From: Candidatus Nitrosomaritimum aestuariumsis
Lineage (GTDB): Archaea; Thermoproteota; Nitrososphaeria; Nitrososphaerales; Nitrosopumilaceae
Assembly: GCA_013867335.1 (NCBI GenBank)
Contig: JACEMX010000031.1
Location: 1-33,058 of the forward strand
Direction: 5' to 3'
Length of the DNA: 33,058 nt
The translations under genes were made by a program, and so were the position numbers. The notes under the pieces were generated by a model. It had not been told where the DNA came from, did not search any database, and was given only the letters and a program-made list of their open reading frames with translations. This document shows, one piece after another, positions 18,478-27,539 of the stretch; position 1 is the first letter of the stretch, and the number at the start of each line of letters is the position of its first letter.

Positions 18478-20061
18478 ATGATATTGTCGGGTAAAAGAAT
18501 TGTTCTTACTGCTGATAGAAGCTTAATGACTAATTATCGAGGAAATTTTCTTTATGGATTTATTGCATGTGGTCCTTATGAGGTTCTACCAGAATGGGTT
18601 TTCGATAAAGTATTCTGTCCTGCTGTAGAAACAGACCCAATAACTGGAGAGTCAAAAGTCGCCCAAGTAGGATTACGTAGGGTAGAAAGCTCTCTTTTAC
18701 AAGGATACAACAGAGATGAGGTATTTGTTGCAAATCCTGACATGTTAGAAAAATCCATTGGGCCAGATACCAAAGTTGTTGGAATTAATGTAATGGATCC
18801 ACTTGGAATGGCTCCTGTGACAACTACAATGTCACCTGAAAAATTATCTTATGTTGCAATGAAATTTAAAAAAATGTGTGCAAGTATTATTCAGCTCAAA
18901 AAGAAATATGATTTCAAAGTCGTAGTAGGTGGTAACGGGGCATGGGAACTAGCAAAATCAGATAGAATGAAAATTCATGGAATCGATACTGTTGTGGTAG
19001 GAGAAGCTGATGAGCTTGCTTTGGATTTATTCCATGATCTGGAAAAAGGAGATGCTCCAGAATTGATGCATTGTTTTGTAAGAAATATTCAAAATATTCC
19101 AACAATTGAAGGACCTACAATTAATTCGTTAATTGAAGCTATGAGAGGATGTGGTAGAGGATGTGATTTTTGTGACGTTAACAAAAGATCCAAAAAAGAT
19201 CTTCCCTTAGACAGACTACAACACGAAGCAAAGATAAATCTAGATTATGGATTTGATTCTATTTGGTTACATTCTGACGAAATGTTGCTTTATGGATGTG
19301 ACAATAGAGATTTTGTTCCAAATAGAGATGCAATAACAGAACTATGGAGTGGCCTCAAAGGATTAGGTGCTAATTTTGTAGGTACAACACATATGACATT
19401 TTCAGCAGTTGCAGCAGATGAAAAGTTGATGCAAGAAATTTCTCACATTAATCAACAAGACCAAACTGGAAGATGGCTTGCAACTAATTTAGGAATTGAA
19501 ACTGTTGCTCCTAACTTGGTAAAAAAACATCTTGGTGTAAAAACGAAACCATTTTCTCCTGAAGAATGGGGAAGTGTTGTAAGAGAAGGAGCTAAAATTC
19601 TCAATGAAAATCATTGGTTCCCTGCTGCTACAATAATCATCGGATGGCCTGACGAAACACCGGATGACATTCAACATACAATTGACATGATAAGTGATTT
19701 CAGAGAGATGGACTTTAGAGGATTAGTTGCTCCGTTACTGTATCAGGACTTTAGTGAGAAAAATTCCATGCACTTTGGAAATCTAAATGAAGCTCAATTT
19801 ACATTGTTTTGGAGATGCTGGGAAAACAATCTACGTGTAATTAATGACATTATTCCAATTATACTTAGAAACAAAACCTATGGCCCTCCCATGAAAGTTT
19901 TCATGTATGGAATTCTAAAAGCTGGAACATGGGCGATAATGAGATATTTGAGAGGTTTATGCAAAGATCTCTTCAATGGACGAACACCAGATGAGATTAT
20001 TGACAAATATGCTCGTGCCAGATCCGTATCTGCACCAAAAATTCAAACAAAGAAACTATAA
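18478..20061 (+). CDS. B12-binding-domain-type radical SAM enzyme
   Basis: CxxxCxxC cluster motif MRGCGRGCDFCDVNKRS; Rossmann-like N-terminal domain VVGINVMDPLG...VVVGGNGAW...GIDTVVVGEADELA. ORF track starts at 18460; ATG 18478 fits the TATA-like element at 18450-18458. Confidence 0.88.
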   Translation: MILSGKRIVLTADRSLMTNYRGNFLYGFIACGPYEVLPEWVFDKVFCPAVETDPITGESKVAQVGLRRVESSLLQGYNRDEVFVANPDMLEKSIGPDTKVVGINVMDPLGMAPVTTTMSPEKLSYVAMKFKKMCASIIQLKKKYDFKVVVGGNGAWELAKSDRMKIHGIDTVVVGEADELALDLFHDLEKGDAPELMHCFVRNIQNIPTIEGPTINSLIEAMRGCGRGCDFCDVNKRSKKDLPLDRLQHEAKINLDYGFDSIWLHSDEMLLYGCDNRDFVPNRDAITELWSGLKGLGANFVGTTHMTFSAVAADEKLMQEISHINQQDQTGRWLATNLGIETVAPNLVKKHLGVKTKPFSPEEWGSVVREGAKILNENHWFPAATIIIGWPDETPDDIQHTIDMISDFREMDFRGLVAPLLYQDFSEKNSMHFGNLNEAQFTLFWRCWENNLRVINDIIPIILRNKTYGPPMKVFMYGILKAGTWAIMRYLRGLCKDLFNGRTPDEIIDKYARARSVSAPKIQTKKL

Positions 20062-20379
20062 TTTTTCTATTGCAACATCTGCAATGGTATTTCTCTTTGG
20101 AGTTAAAGATACGAAATAACTCTTATCTGCTCTTTCAATAGAATCAACTTTTTTGAATGATTTGGAGGCTACATCAAACTCATAAATCCCAGGTTCGAGT
20201 TCGCCTTTTGCATAAATCATTAGATATGTATCACCATTTGATCCACTTAATGGAATAAATGACATCACATAGCCTTTGTAGGAATTAACGGGCATAGTAT
20301 TTTTCATGGGTGGTGCTGCTGATGCCATATACATGAAAACATCCTCAATTGTATCAAATTCTTCATATTCTATTTGCAT
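20056..20379 (-). CDS. Conserved small protein of unknown function
   Basis: 107-aa ORF, convergent with and overlapping the radical SAM gene by 6 bp; no motif recognised. Confidence 0.6.
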   Translation of the reverse strand: MQIEYEEFDTIEDVFMYMASAAPPMKNTMPVNSYKGYVMSFIPLSGSNGDTYLMIYAKGELEPGIYEFDVASKSFKKVDSIERADKSYFVSLTPKRNTIADVAIEKL

Positions 20380-20463
20380 TGATTTTTCTAAATCTTTTTA
20401 GTATAATAACTTAGAGTGGGAATGCTAGGAAAAGTTATGAAATTACAAGAATTTCTTTTATTA

Positions 20464-20616
20464 TTATGACTTGGTTCTTTCTAATTTTTTATTTTTCATA
20501 ACTTTTACAACTATAGCTACAATAATTGCAACAAGTGTTACAATAAAAGCAATAACTCCAATTTCGATCTCAAATAAAAAAATTGAGGAGAGAAATGCCA
20601 AAAAGAAAAACATCAT
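20464..20616 (-). CDS. Small single-/two-pass membrane protein (about 50 aa)
   Basis: By-eye translation MMFFFLAFLSSIFLFEIEIGVIAFIVTLVAIIVAIVVKVMKNKKLERTKS*; absent from the supplied ORF track because of its length. Confidence 0.5.
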   Translation of the reverse strand: MMFFFLAFLSSIFLFEIEIGVIAFIVTLVAIIVAIVVKVMKNKKLERTKS

Positions 20617-20640
20617 AATTATTTGAAGTATGTCCAGAAA

Positions 20641-21630
20641 TTAAATTTTTGATTTTAATTGTCTGTGAACTGTAAATCCAATTGCTGCAGGTGCTGCAAC
20701 ATACATTCCTAAGTTCAATGCAATTACAGATATTCCTAGTCCTAAGACTTGAGCATCATTTCCATCTTCTGCCAAAGTCATTATAGACAATGTCGATATC
20801 ATTGGGGTAATAAACATCCTAACTGCTTCTTGGAATAATGGATTCTCCCGTTCCATATCAGCTATTGTTGGTGAAAATGAGTAGTATAGTTGGTTAAAGC
20901 CAGTCATAAATGCTGCACCAGATGTTGTACTCATAACTGTATTATCCCTAATTTCTCTTAAGAATTGAACTTGAGGAGCAAGTTCAGATCCGTATGCAGC
21001 TGTTGCAATTAAACATCCGCCTCCAGATGGTTCTTCATCTTTTACAACTTGGCAGATGCCATTAACTAATTCAGTTCCAGGACCACATGTGGGTTCTGGC
21101 TCAGGTTCTGGCTCAGGTTCTGGTTCAGGTTCTGGCTCAGGTTCTGGCTCAGGTTCTGGCTCAGGTTCTGGCTCAGGTTCTGGTTCTGATCCTGGTCCGT
21201 TATCTTGTCCGGGTAAAGAGGGCTCAAATTCCCCTCCAGTATACAACATTTTTGTTTCTCCTTTAATTGAGCCAAAGAATAATTCAATATTATAATCTCC
21301 ACTTTCTTTGAAAAGACTTCCGCCAGATACAAAATTAAAACTAAAGTCTCCATTAGAATCAGGTAAGATTTGACCAATGGTTACTATATTGCCAGTGGTA
21401 TCAGTAATTCGATAAGTTAGAGCAGTGTTAGAATGAATGTCAGGATCAAAGTCTCTAATTGAGCCATCTACATAGACTCTATCTCCGTTTTCATATGATG
21501 GTAATTCTGTTGAAGCAGAAATGGGTGGAATGTTATGAGAATCTGCAAAAGCTGAACCGCTGAACCCATAAGATAGAATAGATACGGATAATATTGTAAA
21601 CATCAGAAAACCAGCTAATCTCATTTTCAT
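20641..21630 (-). CDS. Secreted protein with beta-sandwich domain, (Glu-Pro)n linker, CFI-box-like motif and C-terminal TM segment
   Basis: Signal peptide; domain similar to PEFG proteins; EPEPEP linker; [24 protein letters not shown] motif; hydrophobic C-terminus. Confidence 0.8.
   Translation of the reverse strand: MKMRLAGFLMFTILSVSILSYGFSGSAFADSHNIPPISASTELPSYENGDRVYVDGSIRDFDPDIHSNTALTYRITDTTGNIVTIGQILPDSNGDFSFNFVSGGSLFKESGDYNIELFFGSIKGETKMLYTGGEFEPSLPGQDNGPGSEPEPEPEPEPEPEPEPEPEPEPEPEPEPEPEPTCGPGTELVNGICQVVKDEEPSGGGCLIATAAYGSELAPQVQFLREIRDNTVMSTTSGAAFMTGFNQLYYSFSPTIADMERENPLFQEAVRMFITPMISTLSIMTLAEDGNDAQVLGLGISVIALNLGMYVAAPAAIGFTVHRQLKSKI
21092..21187. repeat. 12-bp-period low-complexity tandem repeat (ggctcaggttct-like units) encoding the Glu-Pro linker
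   Basis: Direct reading of ggttctggctcaggttctggctcagg... Confidence 0.93.
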
Positions 21631-21684
21631 TTTGAATCAGGCTCGAGGGTATTTATGTATTAAATGAAAGAAAAATTGACCAGA

Positions 21685-24600
21685 TCATATTCGAATTATA
21701 CCTTTTTTTATCAAAAACTCAATTGCCAGTATAAAGTCATCATCAGAAATTTGATCATCTGACCACCATTTTGCCGTTGTTTTTATCCAATCAGGAATGT
21801 TCGTTGTCATCGAGGAACTTGGAGAGGATGGAATTCGAATAATTCCCTTATCGATTAGATCCTCCAAGCCATCAATAAATTCTGAATCAGGAATAACATC
21901 TGTTGACCACCATTTAGCGTTATTTTTTATCCAATCTGGAACGTCTGGCATTAGCACTGTAAACGAGACAGACCCTGCTTTCAATCCATTGTGAGTTAAA
22001 TTAATCCCATATTTTCCAGTTAAGGAATTGCTGTCGATTGTTAAGACAGCTTTGTAATCTCCAGAATTAGTCAAGGAGGCCTCAAAGTTTTGAGTTGCAC
22101 CATCAGGTCGAACCAATTCAACAATTAGAGGAAGACCAAACTTATGATTTGAAATATTTCCTGATAAAGTAATTTCTTTCAACCCACCAGAAATTGGTCG
22201 AATAATTTCGCTTTCACTTAATCCAGGAAAACTGGAAAATTGATTTTGTTGCTTGCTGGCTGAAAGACTGAAGATATTAGCCTCACCTGAGGCATCACGT
22301 GCATCATAATATTTTGCATCTAAACTTCCACCTGCTGATGAGATCAATTTGGTTCCAGATTTATCACAAATTTGTGAAGGCATTTTGAAAACCCCTTCAA
22401 AGACTCCTGTATCATAATCTGTTTCAACCAGGCTAAATCCAGTAGAACCTAATCCTCCAGTTTCTACTCCGTTGATTGTACATCGTTGATACCGAATATC
22501 TTTGATTAGAATTTCAAGTAAAATATTTCCATTGCTGCCAACAGTATCCACATAAGGAGAATTTGGATCGTTGATTACTTGGTAAGTGTCAATACGATCA
22601 TTTTTCAAATTAAGATCAGGATCAATTAATGTGAATTTTACTGGTTGGCCAAATCTGTATGTAGTAGACTCTAAAAATACTCCTCCAGAATTAGTTTTGA
22701 TATCTGACTTTACAGAAGTTGTAATAACTACTCCAACATCAGCTAAATCGGAATAATTAATTGATACTCCTTCTTCATCCACCATTCTATCAGTAACAAT
22801 GAATTTTATTTCATCATCAATAGTTCTTATCGTTTGAATAAAACTAGGATCAAAAATATTTAGTTGATTAGTAACTGCATATTCCAAGGTTCCTTCAAAG
22901 ATAGAAGAATTGTCACTTGTTTCTTCTAATTCAAATCTGTAAATGGAGTTATTTACGTCATCACCATTTACAATTCCAAAAGAAAAGAAATCCATTACAA
23001 TTGGTTGTTTGGTGTTTTCATTGGAGATTTTCCCTACACCAAAGCTATTTTCAGAAGCATCAAAATTGATTACAACATAAACAGATCCATTTTCAGAAAA
23101 AATTTCTTGGATATCAGAATCACTTAATTGAATAAATCCACTAGATGCCATTTGGCCTGGATTTACAATTGTGATAGGAGATGAGCTTAAACTTCCAATT
23201 AAGAGTTCAATAGAAGTGTCTGAAAAATCATTTACTTCCAAATCTCTTGAAAAAGATCTTAAATCATAATTTAGCCAACTTGTACCATCGGAGTTTGATT
23301 TTGATGTATCAATCAAAGTAGATTTCAAATTAGAGGCGGAAATTCCAAGGTTGAAGGAAATTTTTTCAAAATCAGAATTACCCAATTTTGATGTATCAAT
23401 TATCAGCCTATCAGAATTTTTATCAGGCACAGAAGAACCAGCAGAAATTCCAGAACTTGATAAATCATCATTTGAATTTGTGTAAAATTTTACATTTGAG
23501 GCAGATTCGAGGGTGACTGGATTCCCTATTTCCAAGGTAGGAATGAGAGCTGAGTCTCTGAAATTATCAAGATCATCTCTTGCGCCTGAATTAGTATTCT
23601 GATCTTGATCTTCAAGAATTACTGGAAATTCTGTACCTGCTCTTAGAGAAGTTGAACCATCTCCAATTTTCAGAGATGGTTCAAAGGAAACAGAGGCTGT
23701 TGAAAATCCAGATAATACAGATACTGACTGATCATCATATTCAATTCGACCTGTCTCTCCTCGTGGAGCATCTTCTAGTATTCTGATTGTGGATTTGTCA
23801 TTATGATCAGCAGTATCAAAATTTCCAGAATAAGGACCTTCTTCTACAAGTGTAATGATTTGTGAGAAAGAAGACAATCCATCAGTAACATATGTTTCCT
23901 TCTGTTCAGAATTTGTTGTTAATTCCATAATTTTTCCAAGGTCAGCTGATACGACTCCATTTCCTTCAAACCCTAAAGCAGAAAGATATGATTTCAAATT
24001 AACCAAACCAGGTCCACCATTTGCAGCATCTTGTCCATTGTTATCATATGCTTGATAGAATACTGCATTTGGAGAATCAAGGTTAAAAGTCCATGAATCT
24101 TCATCTGTAGGATCTTGGTTTAGTTGAATGTCATTTACAGTTAGAAACACTTCAGAGTTTTGAGGGTAGTTATCACGATCAATTTCTAAAGATATGTTTG
24201 GAATTTCATCATATTCCAAGTCTACTTGTTGAACTCCTCCACCTGGATTGTATTGGATTGTCACATCATCAAATGAATAAAGTTGAATGAATGGCCATGC
24301 ATCGTTATCAACACCAATTTGTCCACCTAATTCATTTGGGGAATCATTTGGAATACTCGTGTTTATTGCTTTTGCTTTTCTAACAACATTATTTTGATTT
24401 ATTCCAGAATTGTCTAAGGTTCCAGTACAAGAAGTAAAAGATACTTTTCCATTAGTAAAACTCCCTACATCTAAACCACTTGAATATGGAATGGCAACTC
24501 CGTCCGTTTCAGATAAATCAATTCCTAAGGAAGTGGTATTTCTGTCGCAAAAAACACCAAAGTCAAGTCCTTCTCCTTCTTTACCTACAGTTGAATCAGC

Positions 24601-24894
24601 AATCTTTGCTCTATCGACATTAGCAAAATAAGCATACCAATTCCCATCTGTGGCTTGAACCATTCTAAGAGATTTTCCGTTTATAGTTACATCAGGTTCA
24701 CCTTTTCCTTCATCAGTATCCCCAATGCTTGAATCACGAATTACAACCTCAATTACCATAGAACCTGAAAAATGATTATCAAATTTTGAATTTTCAGCAG
24801 AAACTGTCAAGTTGGGATTCATGGCAGCATCAGCTTGAGAAATTGGAATTAGCAATAATGAAAAGCTCAGCAAAAGAAGGAATTTTTTACCCAT
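21685..24894 (-). CDS. Large S-layer-like surface protein with two C-terminal WIKxxAKWW repeats
   Basis: 1069 aa, signal peptide MGKKFLLLLSFSLLLIPISQADA; many beta-rich segments; C-terminal PDWIKNNAKWWSTDVIPDSEFIDGLEDLIDKGIIRIP and PDWIKTTAKWWSDDQISDDDFILAIEFLIKKGIIRI. Confidence 0.85.
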   Translation of the reverse strand: MGKKFLLLLSFSLLLIPISQADAAMNPNLTVSAENSKFDNHFSGSMVIEVVIRDSSIGDTDEGKGEPDVTINGKSLRMVQATDGNWYAYFANVDRAKIADSTVGKEGEGLDFGVFCDRNTTSLGIDLSETDGVAIPYSSGLDVGSFTNGKVSFTSCTGTLDNSGINQNNVVRKAKAINTSIPNDSPNELGGQIGVDNDAWPFIQLYSFDDVTIQYNPGGGVQQVDLEYDEIPNISLEIDRDNYPQNSEVFLTVNDIQLNQDPTDEDSWTFNLDSPNAVFYQAYDNNGQDAANGGPGLVNLKSYLSALGFEGNGVVSADLGKIMELTTNSEQKETYVTDGLSSFSQIITLVEEGPYSGNFDTADHNDKSTIRILEDAPRGETGRIEYDDQSVSVLSGFSTASVSFEPSLKIGDGSTSLRAGTEFPVILEDQDQNTNSGARDDLDNFRDSALIPTLEIGNPVTLESASNVKFYTNSNDDLSSSGISAGSSVPDKNSDRLIIDTSKLGNSDFEKISFNLGISASNLKSTLIDTSKSNSDGTSWLNYDLRSFSRDLEVNDFSDTSIELLIGSLSSSPITIVNPGQMASSGFIQLSDSDIQEIFSENGSVYVVINFDASENSFGVGKISNENTKQPIVMDFFSFGIVNGDDVNNSIYRFELEETSDNSSIFEGTLEYAVTNQLNIFDPSFIQTIRTIDDEIKFIVTDRMVDEEGVSINYSDLADVGVVITTSVKSDIKTNSGGVFLESTTYRFGQPVKFTLIDPDLNLKNDRIDTYQVINDPNSPYVDTVGSNGNILLEILIKDIRYQRCTINGVETGGLGSTGFSLVETDYDTGVFEGVFKMPSQICDKSGTKLISSAGGSLDAKYYDARDASGEANIFSLSASKQQNQFSSFPGLSESEIIRPISGGLKEITLSGNISNHKFGLPLIVELVRPDGATQNFEASLTNSGDYKAVLTIDSNSLTGKYGINLTHNGLKAGSVSFTVLMPDVPDWIKNNAKWWSTDVIPDSEFIDGLEDLIDKGIIRIPSSPSSSMTTNIPDWIKTTAKWWSDDQISDDDFILAIEFLIKKGIIRI

Positions 24895-24988
24895 GATAAA
24901 TTAATTGGTTCGTTAATACCAAATAATCTTGTCGTATTATTCCTCCTTTTAGAATACATGTAATAGATAGAACTGACACTTGAAATAA

Positions 24989-26347
24989 ATGGAAATGTTT
25001 GTTCAGAGAACAAAAGTTCTTCAAATATCCCTTGTTGCGATATTTTCTGCATTTTTAGTAGAACTAATTTTCGGACTCATTTCCAATAGTTTGGGATTAA
25101 TCACAGACAGCATTCACGCTTTACTAGACAGTATGGTCACAGTTATCCTTCTATTGGCAGCTAGGATGGCGATAAAACCACCTGATGAAGAACATACTTA
25201 CGGTCATGGAAAAATTGAGTCCCTTGGTGGATTAATTGGAGGAATTGCAATATTTTTGATTGCAATTTTTTTCATTTACGAGTCAATTAACAGATTGCAA
25301 AGCCCACCACCAAGTATTTTGCCAGGATTTTTTGCAATAATTGGAGGATTATACACTATAGGAGTTGATATTTTTAGAATTGTTATTTTGAGAAGATCAA
25401 TTTCTAAAATTGGCGGGACCACTCTCAAAGCCGATTTTTATCATGCCCTAATGGATTTGGGTTCCACTCTTGTTGCCATTGCGGGAATTGTTCTGGTAAC
25501 CTATGGATTCTATAGTGGTGATTTTATTGCAGCTTTAATCTTAGGAGGAGTTTTAGCAGTACTAAGTTTGAAATTGATTTACAGAACTTCACAGGAATTA
25601 ACAGATATTATTTCGCCTGAACTTGTAAAAAAGGTAAGACAGATTATTTCAAACACTGAGGATGTAATTGAGGTTGGCGCCATTTTAATGAGGAGATCCG
25701 GAGATACAATATTTGCCGATGTAACTATATCATTGAGAGGAGATACCAGTTTTGACAAAGCTCATGAAATCAGTAATCGGGTGGAAAATAATATCAAAAA
25801 AGAAATTTCCAATTCTGAAATCACAATACATTTTGAACCAACTTGGGAAAATGTTCCATTAGATGCAAAAATTTTTGATATTGCAAAAAATATTCCTGGA
25901 GTTAAAGGAGTTCATAATGTTAGCACACACAAATCAAAAGGGAAAACTTTCTCAAATTTACACGTCATGGTAGATAGGGAAATTAATCTATATTCAGCAC
26001 ACAAGATTTCAGAAATAGTTGAAGAAAAAATTCAAGAAAGTATTCCTGAAATTGAACATGTAACAATTCATTTGGAGCCATTTCTTGCAGTTCCAGAAAG
26101 TTTTAACGTAGAGGATAAAGCAACTGAGAGAAAAATCAGCGAGATTTTGAACAAGTATCCAGAAATCAAAAATATTGGCCGTATTGTGTCGCTTAATTTT
26201 GAAAACATACTCAAAATAGATATTGATTGTTCTTTTGATAGAAACTTGTCAATAGAAAAAGTCCATGATTTAACATCGGAGATAGAGCATCTGATTCGTT
26301 CTGAAATTCAAAATGCTGTAATTACTATTCATCCTGAACCTGTTTGA
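24989..26347 (+). CDS. Cation diffusion facilitator (CDF) family metal exporter with three tandem C-terminal cytoplasmic domains
   Basis: TM motifs TDSIHALLDSMVTV and KADFYHALMDLGSTLVAI; PDEEHTYGHGKIESLGGL; three homologous C-terminal blocks each ending in VTIHxEP/EITIHFEP-like strands. Confidence 0.93.
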   Translation: MEMFVQRTKVLQISLVAIFSAFLVELIFGLISNSLGLITDSIHALLDSMVTVILLLAARMAIKPPDEEHTYGHGKIESLGGLIGGIAIFLIAIFFIYESINRLQSPPPSILPGFFAIIGGLYTIGVDIFRIVILRRSISKIGGTTLKADFYHALMDLGSTLVAIAGIVLVTYGFYSGDFIAALILGGVLAVLSLKLIYRTSQELTDIISPELVKKVRQIISNTEDVIEVGAILMRRSGDTIFADVTISLRGDTSFDKAHEISNRVENNIKKEISNSEITIHFEPTWENVPLDAKIFDIAKNIPGVKGVHNVSTHKSKGKTFSNLHVMVDREINLYSAHKISEIVEEKIQESIPEIEHVTIHLEPFLAVPESFNVEDKATERKISEILNKYPEIKNIGRIVSLNFENILKIDIDCSFDRNLSIEKVHDLTSEIEHLIRSEIQNAVITIHPEPV

Positions 26348-26351
26348 AATT

Positions 26352-27539
26352 CTAGATTATGATGCTTGTAAGGTACATTATGAGCATTCCTAAGGCAAAT
26401 CCAGAGGCAACTGCAGCACTTGATAAATTCTTGTCTCCTTCCTCACGAATCCATTTTAAAATAATTACTATGACTTGAAATATTGCTCCTGCTCCAATAG
26501 AAAGGAAAACCACTGAAGAGAAAGGAGAAAATGCAAACCCTCCTACCCAAGCGCCAAAAATTGCAGGTGCTCCCGCAATTAGACCCAAACCTAACAGCTT
26601 TCCAACAGTAGATTTACCTCGAGAAAGAGGAGCAGCTATTGCAAGACCCTCTGTTGTGTTATGTAGTGCAAATCCCACAATCAGAAATGTACTAAAAGCA
26701 ATTGATCCTAAACCAACAGCAGCTCCAATTGCAAGACCTTCACCAAAATTATGCAATCCAATTCCTATTGCAATCATTAATCCAATGGCAACAGGTTTGG
26801 AAATTTTAAGGGAGTCTGCACTTCCCGTTAATTTTTCTGAAGTATAATACAATCCTAAAAAGGATAAGACAATAGTAGTTGCGATCAATAATGCACCATT
26901 AAAACTTCCACTGAGGTTTTCATCAGATACATCAAAGGCCTCCTCAATAGAATCAATTCCTAAAAATAATAGCAGACCGGCAGTTAAAGCCAAAAAGAAA
27001 TGATATTTGCTTTTACTAATTTTTTTAATAAATGGTAGCCAGAGAAGACCTATCATTACAGGAATAATTCCTACATAAGTTCCAATTATTGCAAAAAATC
27101 CTGCAAACTCCAAGTCTGGCTTTAATGCTGGTGCAGCAGCTTCGATTTCTCTTTCAAATCTGGTCCCATCATCTATAGTCAAGCCGATAATGTATGGTTC
27201 TGCAACATTCCATTCAAAGGGAATTCTAACTAGTGCTGTCTCATACCTTTCAAGAAATCTGTCAGGCTCAATTGCGGCAGGTTGTATCCTATCATTAACA
27301 TCGGCCATTACAACCTCAACTGGGATGGGGCCAGTATTCCTAACGGTAACATGAATTTCAGATTCAGAAAATTCAATTTTTTCAAGTGATATTTCTGGTA
27401 GAGGGGTACCAAGATCTAAAAGATCAGATCCAGGACCAAAAATGTAGCCAATCATAATTATTAGAAGAATAAATGGTGCTATTCCGCTGGCAATAATTTT
27501 TCCTTTTGATGATTTTTTACTAACTTCCATAATCAACAT
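26352..27539 (-). CDS. ZIP family metal transporter with N-terminal extracytoplasmic beta domain
   Basis: HNFGEGLAIGAAVGLGS and HNTTEGLAIAAPLSRG motifs; multiple TM segments; about 150-aa N-terminal non-TM domain. Confidence 0.9.
   Translation of the reverse strand: MLIMEVSKKSSKGKIIASGIAPFILLIIMIGYIFGPGSDLLDLGTPLPEISLEKIEFSESEIHVTVRNTGPIPVEVVMADVNDRIQPAAIEPDRFLERYETALVRIPFEWNVAEPYIIGLTIDDGTRFEREIEAAAPALKPDLEFAGFFAIIGTYVGIIPVMIGLLWLPFIKKISKSKYHFFLALTAGLLLFLGIDSIEEAFDVSDENLSGSFNGALLIATTIVLSFLGLYYTSEKLTGSADSLKISKPVAIGLMIAIGIGLHNFGEGLAIGAAVGLGSIAFSTFLIVGFALHNTTEGLAIAAPLSRGKSTVGKLLGLGLIAGAPAIFGAWVGGFAFSPFSSVVFLSIGAGAIFQVIVIILKWIREEGDKNLSSAAVASGFALGMLIMYLTSIII

Noticed and set aside
21092-21187. 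Possible CRISPR or satellite repeat
   Set aside because: 12-bp coding low-complexity repeat without spacers.
21056-21377. Plus-strand SGSGSG ORF (21056-21295) and minus alternate-frame QNLSQNL ORF (21066-21377)
   Set aside because: Low-complexity shadow frames of the Glu-Pro repeat.
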